Shown piece after piece: positions 51,291 through 61,860 of a stretch of DNA of 64,000 nt; position 1 is the stretch's first letter; the number at the start of each line of letters is the position of its first letter. The translations under genes were made by a program, and so were the position numbers. The notes beneath the pieces were generated by a model. The model made no database searches, was not told the origin of the DNA, and was given only the letters and a program-made list of their open reading frames with translations. Location: assembly GCA_036897445.1 (NCBI GenBank), contig JAYMTL010000008.1, positions 62,001 through 126,000 of the forward strand, in the 5' to 3' direction. Source of the DNA: Pelargonium tetragonum (taxonomy: Eukaryota > Streptophyta > Magnoliopsida > Geraniales > Geraniaceae).

Positions 51291-53768
51291 AATTTCTAGC
51301 CAAGATCTCCGTTTTCTCGTTTCTTCCATGTCCTATATTTTTACCAATCCGTGGAAATCTTTCAGTTCGAAAGAGTGCAGGGTTTGTATGCCCGAAATGC
51401 AGTTTCAAGGCGCTTGTCTTTTTCAATAGATCCATAATTACTGACATAACGAGATTCTTGCTGACTGTTCCAATGACTTAGTGCTTAGACCTCCGCTTTC
51501 AAGGGTGTGATTTTCGTGAGTGTTTGCTGGCTAGCTCCTTTTCTTTTGTTAAAAATGCTCTTAGGAATGTAGAAATGAAGTACAGGAATTGTAAAGTATA
51601 AAGGCTTTTAGGCTTAGTCTAGTAAATAAACAAGGAAGACTTTCTCATCTAAAAGTCAAGTTTACTTTCATAGATAGAAGTTACTTAGCTCTTAGTTAAA
51701 AGAGAATCTTATCAGTGTAAGTGGAAATCTCTTACTTTGCTTTCTACGGCTCCTATAATCGGGATAACCAAGAATGAAATAAGAGTCAACCCTCGGCTGG
51801 TAGTCTAAATAAACGAGGAAGTAATGAAATCCCCAGTTTTTGTTTGAGGGCAGCTCTTAGTCCATTTTATAATTAAAAATCTTCCTATTAAGTAAATTTG
51901 AATTTGGGGATAGGTTTAGATTATTGGATTAGAACTCTCGTCTTCCCTGGCTTTTCTCTCTTGCTTGGGAGGGAGGAGCTATAGTCTTTTTCCTGTCACA
52001 GCTTCTAAGTAAAGGTCTTTGTTTCTTCTGTAGTTACTGTACTCTGCAGCCTTAGAGTTACTGTCTTAGAAACCCGTATCAACCTTAGGATTTTCTAAGA
52101 GGTATAGGGAAGCCTATCTTGATTTAGTTACTTTATAACACCCAGTTTTGTAAAAGTAGTTACAGTTTGATCGATGAAAAAGACCTTAACTAAGAAATTT
52201 CTACTTTAAAAAACCCCTCCGTGTGCTAAGGTTTACCTAATAAAGTCAAGATTGAGTACTAAACAGGAACTCTACATATTTCCTTTTCTAAATTCTTATA
52301 TTAGTTAGAACGGCGGAATCCCTTTATAATTTCAAATCCCTCCCTCAGGCTCGGAACGGCTTTTTACTTTAGTACTCTACTACTGCCCTTACCACAAAAG
52401 GAATTTCTTCGGAGATATTGGAAACTGTAAACCAAAGGAAGACAAAAGCAACCCTTATTTTAGAGCCAATAGCCTCTTATTCATATTTATTCATAGCTAA
52501 ACTTGCTTTCTTTAGAACTACACCTGCTAAAAGCCTTACTCTTCTATACTTATTTGACTTACTTCTTTGTTCTTTGAGAGCTATACCTTATAGTTTAGGA
52601 ATTCTATACCCCATAGTAAAACGCCCCTCTTATCCCAAGAAAACTTGATCTAACTTGTGCATACCTCGAGACTTTCCTGACTAAATGCCTATCTACCTCT
52701 GCCGGAATTTAGATTCTTAAAACTCATACTACAAGGGTTTCCCAGCTACTCACGTAAATAGATCCCCTACGACCAGATTACTCCATAAGCTAAACTAGGA
52801 GCTTGCTTTACTCGATAAAAAGAACTTAACCACGAGCCTCAATCCCTATGTTTCGATTTTCTGGTGATAAAAGAAACCCTTTTATAAAGCAATGCTCGAT
52901 CTCACGTGAACCTAGATTCAGTTAATTCTAAGATTTCCTTTGTTTTAAAGGGAAGCCCCGCTCATCCTACAAATGGGTACTTAGAACAAAAAACTTCTTA
53001 TTCCTGAGCTCTATCCCAAGTGCTTACCTCAAGTCGAGGAGACTTTAACAAATTGCTGGTTCTGAAAATCCTAGTACCAAAAGCAAGCTTACCTCTTGCT
53101 TTATAGCAACGCCTTATGAAAGTACTTGAGAAAAGTGGAAAACTCTAATTATAACTCGGGATTCTTTATATTTTTGACTTCAAAAAATCTGAAATAGACT
53201 TGTTAAAAAGGAGTCAAGCTAATACTACTCCCCTAAAAGACACGCCTACAAAAGCTCAAATTACATAGAATTTCCAATAGACTATAACCCTAAAGTTGAG
53301 CAAAATTTATTATAACTTTTGCGAGATTGGCTGGCTAATCTAATAAAATAAAGGAATTGCACGAGTGTCTAAGTTTATACAAATTCTTGCTTAGAATATT
53401 TTGGTCTTATTTGTGATATATTAAAAAAGCTTTTGTTAGAAAAACTTACTTACAGGACTCCTGGGTACTTTTAGTTACAAGGGACTCCATATCCCTGGCT
53501 TCCTCTAAAAAACTTCTACTTAGATAATACTTAATAAAAGTCCTGAAACTCTCTCATTTATTGGTAGAGTAAACCAAACTTTATAAACTACCTAAGGGCT
53601 TTTGGATATTGTAGGTAATTTCCTGTGTATTTGTATAAAACCGGTTGACGGGAATTCCCTATATATATTTCCGGAGTACAAAGACAGAGACTTTTATATA
53701 GGTATAAAAAATATATAAAAGCATTTAGTACGTTTGTTATTTTAGTACTAGTTATGAAATTTGGAGGA

Positions 53769-53845
53769 AGTGTAGCCGGCAGATAAGGAGGTCCTTTTAT
53801 GAATTATGAATAATAATGCAGAAGGTTCAAAACCCTAAAAGCCAT
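53769..53845 (+). tRNA. tRNA-like fragment with an internal mini-hairpin
   Basis: A GGAGGAAGTGTAGCCGGCAG start resembles the 5' part of a class II tRNA. A perfect small hairpin AAGGA-GG-TCCTT (53785-53796) follows immediately, and the T-loop-like AGGTTCAAAACCCT lies about 30 nt further on. No anticodon can be assigned and the T stem is imperfect. Confidence 0.18.
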
Positions 53846-56800
53846 AAAATAAAAGTTAAGGCTGGACCCCCTTTAGATGAAAGAAGGATTTCAAATCACA
53901 TTCACTTTTTTCTCAAAAGAAAGATACAAAATATAGGGCTATAAATAAAGGTAATAGAGTTTTCTCCCCTTTGGCAAAAACTAAAGCCAGGTTATACTCT
54001 GCTTAAAAGGGCAACGCTTCTCTAATTCTGCGGTGAAACTTAATAGATTCTTAATTAGATTAGTACTCTAAATTAGCTTGAGTTAGGAATCTGGTCGGTT
54101 ATAGAACAATAGGAATTCTTCGGTTTGGTTTCAGTTGATTAGAAATCCTGCTTTTTGTCGTAAAATAACAGAGTATAAAATCAGTAAGTAAACGACGAGC
54201 TACTTGGCAGCTACTCAAAAAGAAAATACGAGTATTTACTAGGGTTTACCATCGATTCAAAAAAAATCTATCTAAGCTCGGAAAGGTAGAAAAAGATGGG
54301 TGAACTTTCTCTTTAAGGCTAATAGTTCAAACTAGGTCTAATCTATTTTTAGCTATGTGGAGTTTTTCAAGTATACTCTTTTTGAAATATACCTTGCATT
54401 CTCTAGCATAAAAAAGAAAAGGTGTGCTGGAGAGCTTTCTTTATCCTATAAACAGGCTATGGCATATATTGATATTAACTAATAAGACGTGTATGAGTTC
54501 AAATCAAATCTTTAAGTTATTAGATAGCTTCCTTTGATAAATGACCAAGAGTCTCGTATACTAATTTTTTTTTCGAAAGAGGAGAAAGAATAAAATTGTA
54601 CTCTGCGTCTTACATTGAGGCAGCTGGCGTCGAACCTTAAGAGCGTAAAGTCATTTCTACGAGAGTTGTGGTTTTATCTGGATTCAGAACATAAGAAACT
54701 GCTTTTGCATATGTCATAAAAGCAAAGAAAAGGGTCGCTCTAAAAGGATATTTGTACCATAAGGCTGTGCAATTAGATAGGTATAGTTTACTTTCTCAAA
54801 CAAGGCAGGCTATTCTCATTCTAAGGTCTAGCTTGCTTATTTTTATGGGTTTATATAATACTCAATTCAGTAATCCGGTAATTGTAGCAATTAAAAACGC
54901 CCTAGTTCAGTACTTATTTATTAAGAGGTATCCCTTAGTCGCAAAATCTGTGTGAATAAATGTAGGATTCCCCTGAATTTCCGCTTCAAAATACTTGCTT
55001 TGAGGGTTTTCCTTGCTTTACACTCCGTAGAAGTGCTGTATTAGAACATATGTAATTTAGGCGTGAACTCGCAAATTAATGCCTTGTGTTAGGGGCTTCC
55101 GTTTGAAAACTTCTTTTTAAGAATTTACTGAGGATTTATATATATAGTTTTGATTTTCCAGGTCCGGGATAGCTATAAGGAAATCCTTCATAAAGGGTCG
55201 TTAGGAGTTTTGTTTTATAGTATTACATTGAGCTTTTCTGTACGCCTCTTTGATTTGTTTTTTTAAATCTAGTGCCTATAAAAGTAGGGGTGTATACTAA
55301 TTTACTTTATCTAGAAAAAGTGACTTCATTATAGGAGTTATTAACAACATATAATCAACGTCCTACCTTGTTTAAAGATATACTGAGAGTAATAAGAAAT
55401 TTTAAAGCTTGCGTTAATCAAAAGAGTATAAGGAAGTAAAGGGTTTTCCATAGCACGGGTCTTTTTTCTAATAGCAATTAACAGAGGGCCATTCACATCT
55501 AAGGAAATTTATAAGGGTTCCGAAAGTACCAGATATTTATTGTACAGTTCAAATTAAGAATTTCCTCAATATGAAGATTTTCAGTCCCATGATAAACTAA
55601 AAGGGGTATCTTATAATTTAATTCTTTTTGAAGCACTCTTAAAGTTTAAATCTTACTTCAGCCTAAGGGATTTAGGGCCTAGGGGAGAGGTCCTAAGTAA
55701 GCCTTTTCCTCAAATTTAGTATAGTAATTTTCGACGGATTTCACAAGTTACCTTTTTAGATTAATATATGCTCTACTTTAAACTTACAAGGAATATCTGG
55801 TTTGCAATTATAAATGTAATCTGCTTTTACAAACTTATAAGTCCTTTTTCCTTGATATAAAACCGCACAGAGCTGTCAGGCATACTTAAACTTAAAAGTC
55901 GATTATATGGACTAGGAAGACTAGGAACAAAGCTAGCCATACTAAACTAACATACCTGCGCCGAGTTTTTCTAAATAAAAGGGGCGCGCTTTCGAATTCA
56001 CACCAACACTTACTTGATAAGATTCATTTCTTTCAAACTTGTACACTAGAGAAAAAAGGATTGAGGAAGAAAAGCTGCTAACTTTGTGCACCCCGAATAT
56101 GACTTTATATCTGATAAGACAAAACTCTCTTGTTATTTTATTGAACTTACTTTTCATAAAGAAAGCAGGAGCCTCTCTTACCTACTACAAAAAATTCTGG
56201 TTTAACCCCAAAAGGGTTTTTTATACCACGTTAATGTTTCAACGGATTTAAAACCTAATACCTATTATGATATGAAAACAAAAGTACATTTTCCGAGTTG
56301 ATAGAGACTTTTAATCTAGGCTAGTGGTGGGTGGCATTGTACAAAAAAGATTTGGGGGTAGTACTTGAATGCAGTAAACTGAGACAGGACAAAGTCGACT
56401 CTAGAGTATATAACTAAAAGTCAAAGCTTTGTAAACTTATAGTTCGTATTAGATAAAAATAAAGGGCTCTAAGGTAGGCTAAAAGAATACCCTTAGATAT
56501 CCCACTCCGACGAGCATTCAGAAGGAAAGCCCATATCTGTAATTAAAGAGAAAGACCGACCCTTTCTATGACGTCTCGTGTAACTTACGAAAATAGTTAT
56601 CTAACAATCTAAAAGAAGCAACTTTTTCTAATCTAAGGAGAGGCTCTTGATAATAAAATATCAGTATTATAAAATGGGATTCTAGAGTTTTCATAAATAT
56701 AAAGATAAAAGGACTTCCGAGGTTTGTTTCTTAGTTTGATTAATAAGCGTCAGAAACCCTTCTAATAGTTGCAAATGTACTATATATTTTAAGATTTCAT

Positions 56801-57245
56801 AATACAAAAATTCGTTAACCTAAGGTTAGTAAACAAAATCTTGTTTAAAGGTTCTTACTATTTACCTATTCAAACTATGCCGAATACTTTATTGATAGGT
56901 CTACTAATAGGAACCCTTTTAATAAAACTACTTGTTTTTCTAAAGATTAAGTCTAGTATTACTAAGTACGAAAATTTTTTAAGGAATACCTGTTCAAAGT
57001 ATAAAGGAGAAAAATCTTAATAGTACCTATACCTGCAGGAACCCCTTACTACAAGGAGGGGCATTAACTTTAGCTAACTTTTTTTAGATATCCCTCTCGT
57101 ACTTTTTATAAAGAAAAGTCATAGTACTTAGTTCATAAGAATGCAACTCTAAAGTCTTAACTATCAAGCGGCTAAAGAGACTTATATACCGGATTTATTT
57201 AGCAATTTCCTAAAAAGAATTCAATCAGTGGAAGGCTAGACTCTT

Positions 57246-57316
57246 TAATAAGAGTAGTATTTGAACCTTCGAAATTTACTAACAGGAGTGCGCTGCTCTA
57301 CCGAAATGACTTATAA
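57246..57316 (-). tRNA. Degenerate tRNA-like sequence
   Basis: The minus strand gives a 71-nt unit. Its acceptor-like ends TTATAAG and CTTATTA pair at 6 of 7 positions. A canonical D-loop word CGGTAGAGC sits at the right distance, and a T-loop word GGTTCAAAT lies 3'. The size is right for a tRNA. However, neither the anticodon stem nor the T stem pairs properly, so no anticodon is offered. It could be a decayed tRNA or one that needs editing. Confidence 0.3.
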
Positions 57317-58480
57317 AAGGGAATAGAAATTCACCATACAAGAGCTCTCTGGTCTCTCCAGTTTTTAATATTAATGAGAAATACAGAAATAAAAGTTAAG
57401 GGTTCCCATACGAAGAGTACTATATATAGTTTACAAAAAAGTATCGAACTTAATAGAATAGAATAAAAAAGAGTTTTATTACTTGTTTAAGTGTTGTTGT
57501 AAAGTTGCTTATTATATAGGAATTACTTTCATAAAGAGGAGTCTTAGGAATCCCCTGCGTTCTACCTTTCCCGTATAAAGAGTGTACTAATCAATCTAAA
57601 GCTTTCTTCAAATTTTGATAATAGATTTTAAAAGTACAATTTATGGGAGAGTTGTTTTAAGGGGGCAGGATTACTAAGCACTAGCTAAAATACTAAAAAT
57701 ATGAAGGACACCCTTAAGCCATTTCCAGCTACATTATTAAGGATTACTTAAAATAGAAAGAGAAGTCTACTTTTAATTTAAGGTAGTAAATTTTAGCTTC
57801 TTTCCTTCGACTTCGAAAGGTGTTGCTTCATACTATTTATAATTTATAGTAATACTAGTAGCAACCGGGGTTCCTAGTATAGTACTAAAAGGTAACTAAC
57901 TACTTCCACAAAACCTAGTTTTTATAAAGCAAAAAAGAAACTACTTTATCTAAACTCTAAACAAAAATGACATTAGAACACCCCTATAAATAAATATAAA
58001 AGAAAAATACACAAAATTACAAATTATACTAATAGAAAACTTAGGAAAACTAAAGAAGGAGCTAGAAAGCCCTTCTAATTATAAAATTACAAGGTCCAAA
58101 ACCCCCTGAATACCTTAGACCTAAACTCTAAAATCCTAAAGTTTCTTGAAATTTTATAAGTACTGAGTTGTTACAGATCTTTTCGTTATGTAAGAAGTTA
58201 ATTAATAGGATAAGTTCTTCTAAAAGGTAGGGGTTAAGTACACAGACCAAGTATGTTCCGTAACCCGAGGAAAATCCTTAACTTTATGCATAATAAAAAA
58301 GGGACTCCAAATATGCATTTTTATGACTAGTAATTTATAACCTGTAACTGTAACTTAAAAAAGACAAGAAAAACTTGAAATATTCAACCAAGACCAGTAC
58401 TCAGCTTTTATAAATATAAGGACCCTTTTCTTTTGAAAACTCATTAGGGTATAGCCTAAAGATTTAAGAACCCGCTACCC

Positions 58481-59660
58481 TACAGGACAGGGCTTTTCTA
58501 CTGGAAACAGGGGAAGACAGGATTATTCCTTACTTTTCCTTATAACGGCTTTAACTAAAAAATTAGGAATAATAAAGAAATTATAGAATAAGAACAGCAA
58601 CTCCTCCCTTTTATTTCCTAACATCCTTATTACTATACTAGAGCCCAGCCCGGGAAGAGAGCCCATTCCTAACTGCTGTTCTGTATTATTTACGGGATTT
58701 CCTTTTGGAAGTGGATTACTTGTTTTAGATTGTTTAAGGCATATTACTCATACCTGGACTCTGCAGCTTACTCTTATTTCACTCGCTTACTTGTACTACT
58801 TTTATCTGCAAACCCTTCTTAAAAACTTTACTTATCTTCGATACCTCATCTCTAAAAAATAGGAAGGCCCCAGCCCTATTCATTCCTATTATTTGAAACT
58901 CTTCCTATTTAAATTCTTACAACCTCTCTCAGGTATAGACTTTTCCATACTCGGAATATTACTCTACTGCAGCTACTCCCCTTTTCTCTACTACGCATAA
59001 CTACCAAATGCCTTTATAAATATGCTTAAGATTGCCCTTTTCTTTTTAGAGGCGTGCACAAGCTCTCTTAAAGAACGCATAAAAAAAGACCTTTACTAAA
59101 GACTAAGGCTTAATAGAAAACTTGTAATTACTCAAATTATCAAAATCAAATACGAAGTTGACTCTTTTAGTCTTCTAGAATAGCTCTCGCTTAGGAGCTC
59201 CCACTTTGAATCCCTAAAACTTTAGTACGAACTTTGATTTTAACTTCACTAAAAACCTAAAGCATCGGGAATATGCCGGGTTTGACAAGAGTTCGAGTCC
59301 CGTAGCTACAAGGGAATACAGTTCTAAAACAACTAAAACAAAAGGACCGGGCAATCCCCCTTCCGGGGCCCCAGTATAGAATCGCGTAATATTATATTAT
59401 TAGTTCTGGAATATAGTATAAAAGTAATAATACATACTTGTCAGTATTCCACGTATTAGATTGTATAGATAGTGTAGTTGTTAAAGGCGTACCCCTCCTT
59501 TAGTTATTAAAGTATAGAGGAATAAAGCCTTATAGTATAAGAGTTCTATATATAGTCAGGGACGGGGCTTCTACCGAACCGGTATTCTCTACCGGTATTC
59601 TCTCTTTTTTGCTACTTTGTTCTCTCTCTCCCTCTCTCTTAGAGTGTAGGGGTATCTAAA
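58481..59660. other. Islands with C-rich and G/T-rich parts
   Basis: At 58481-59000 the plus strand is rich in CT and poor in G, and carries ACTCTGCAGC (58758-58767). At 59380-59660 TAGT and GTAG words return, ending in an exact tandem pair and a CTCTCT-rich stretch. Between them GAGTTCGAGTCCCG near 59293 looks like a T loop, but no tRNA body is found. GGGGCCCC lies at 59365-59372. No protein gene is seen. Confidence 0.4.
59578..59603 (+). repeat. Tandem duplication, 2 x 13 bp
   Basis: ACCGGTATTCTCT is present twice in direct succession, identical, leading into a CTCTCT-rich low-complexity stretch. Confidence 0.85.
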
Positions 59661-61250
59661 CTTAGCTTAGGAAAAATTCTTTAAAAGTTTGAAGTTCTTT
59701 TGTAACCCCCTTGTATTTAATTTATAAGAGTTGCTTTATAAAGACAAAAAGTTCGAAATAAACCCTTAAAATTTGGGAAGGCCTAAAGTCAAAATTTTTA
59801 ATTTAGGTAAGCTGTAAGTAACACGCAAGCACCCATTTTCTAAGGATCCGGATTCCCAGGACTTTCTAACAAAAAAGGCAAGAAATTCCCCTCTTTATGA
59901 TTCTAACACAGTATACTTTTGTGGGCTTTAGTTAATACGGAAGTGCCCCTATGAACCCAGTAAAGGTGTAAGCAATGCGAGAGAATAATAAAGAGGGCTG
60001 CTTAAATATGCGAGTCAAAATTTGCGGGATACGAAAAAGCACTGTACTAATTAGGGTTGCTGTTTAACGAAAGAATTTATATAAAGCCCTTGAGGAGTGC
60101 TAAAGGGATCCTGTAGAAATGCTTATTACTTACAAAGGGGCAAACTGCCAATAAGAGTTTTAGAGAAAAAGACTAAGTCAGCAAAAAGCTTGGGTACTAG
60201 GATATCCGTCTAGGTGAGTAACCCTCTTAAATAAAGTAAAATAGCTTTTTAGCTCTTTGTTAATACCTCTTTGGAAATATCTCGATTTTTGTGCCGGGGA
60301 CAAAATTGCACAAATGAAGTCTATACCTTAAGCCCCCAAGTAAAAGAGCTATTTATACCCTCGGTAGGGACCCTTAGTCGTAAAATGTTAAGGAATTATT
60401 AAGGGAGGATAACAATTAGGGGGTTGCGCTTTTGGTATTGTACAAATATAGATAGAGGTACAGAGAAATAATATTCAAGAAATAGCTAAGTCAATAACTA
60501 AAATGCAGTAAGGAAAACGCCTAAATAAAGGGGTCCCATTTAGTACGACCAGATTCCGTTTTGTTTCATTTAAACAATATCAGGCTTTCTACCTCCAATA
60601 AGTATAAAATTTTAGCTCTATTTATCTTTACCCTAATTTTAATTACTACCAAGCAGCTCCCTTTCGCCACAAGCCTAAACTTCTAGCCAGTATTTTTTAA
60701 GAGTAATGGGGGACTCCTTTTCTCTAGTAATAAGGGTTTTTCCACTCCACTTACTTGTTAAATTATACCCTGGACAAGACTTTCTTATATGCGTTCTGTA
60801 CCATTCTTCTATTTTAACTTATATGTAAAATGGGTACCATAGGAATCCTCTAAAAATACCTAAACTTTTTTTCCAGAGTATAACCTGTTTCCTGGCTGCC
60901 AGACTACTACTACTTTGGGCTATACCTTTTGAACTTTATGAAATAGAACCCTCTTAAAAGCTATACTTTGAATTCCGTATCTTACTCTAAATACCTAGAC
61001 CTTTTCTTTTCTGCACCCTAGAAATTCCTTCTATTTTTCTTAGGTCTTGATTAACGAATCAAATACATAAAAGCAGAGTTACCCTAAATTAAGTAAGGAA
61101 GACTTTTTTACAATTCCTCGAGATACTGAGAACTCCCCTAAAGGGTTTCCTATCTCTTATATTTCTACACTTAGATCTTATTCCTTAAAAAAACGGGATT
61201 TGGACTAAGGGAAAGCAGAACCTCTCCTCGGAGTTTTTTATATTTCCTAG
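59661..61250. other. Gene-free background
   Basis: Ordinary AT-rich background with small G/C motifs. I see no gene, tRNA part or notable repeat in it. Confidence 0.5.
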
Positions 61251-61860
61251 GCAGCACTCTTCTTTAACAATAGATAGCTTAAGGGTTATGGAGAGTGTAG
61301 AAGATAGGCAATAGTATACTCTTACGGAGCTGAGTACCCGTCTTATACCCTGCTTTAATGTTACTCTGCCGCTAGTGCCCTTTTAGTCTTATTAGTAGTA
61401 TTGAAGGTAGATAGGGTATAGGCTGTGCCTAGAGTCTTCTAGTTAAGGTATATCCCTCCTATCCTGTTCTTAGCTCTTGTCGAAAAAGAGGAAATAAACT
61501 TAGTAGTTTATTGATAGTACAGCCATACACTATGAGACACAGACCCCCTTTTGACTTAGATTCGGCTTACTTGTTTTTAGAACTCTGTATAGGTATACTT
61601 CTCTGTATCTTGATAGCTGCAGGACCTAAACCTGCCTTTGTAGTAATACTCTTCTTAGCTGTCTTAGTCTTTTCAGTACTCTTAATCTCAAAAATCCGGG
61701 AGGAGAGATAGATAGTTGGCTTCCTGTTGTTATGGAGCTTATGGTTCTTTGTATTCTTTATCATATAAGGGACTAGTATATTATAGGTTTTAGGATATAT
61801 GTATTATATTCGTAATCTAATGAGTTGAGTATTCTATTTTTATCTAGGTTTTACGGATAG
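61251..61860 (+). other. G/T-rich island H with a small hydrophobic frame
   Basis: The plus strand has GTATAG, TAGTAG and CTTAG words and few CpA. A 66-codon frame (61511-61711) would encode two hydrophobic stretches, about residues 22-39 and 43-59, ending in a charged tail KIREER. It resembles no protein I know. A 65-codon frame runs on the opposite strand over the same bases. Its length is not above chance, so I record it as part of the island and not as a gene. Confidence 0.35.

Larger units (their letters stand above)
39461..58480. other. Long background stretch holding the tRNA pair
   Basis: Nineteen kilobases of AT-rich DNA contain mini-hairpins throughout, the tRNA-Pro/tRNA-Ser pair at 41347-41571, and tRNA-like scraps. 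GGGCCC occurs at 43920 and 49297, and GGCGCGCC at 43883. An island-like patch at about 51940-52660 carries ACTCTGCAGC (52041) and TGACTTACTTCTT (52555-52567). A T-loop-like GGTTCGAAGCTAG lies near 40826 with a weak body. Frames of 88-91 codons at 42665-42934 (minus), 47951-48226 and 51215-51481 (plus) match no family I recognise and fit chance. Confidence 0.5.

Noticed and set aside
61511-61600. PPFDLD-like peptide recalling APFDL of NADH dehydrogenase subunit 1
   Set aside because: Only a few residues agree and the conserved sequence around them in nad1 is missing.
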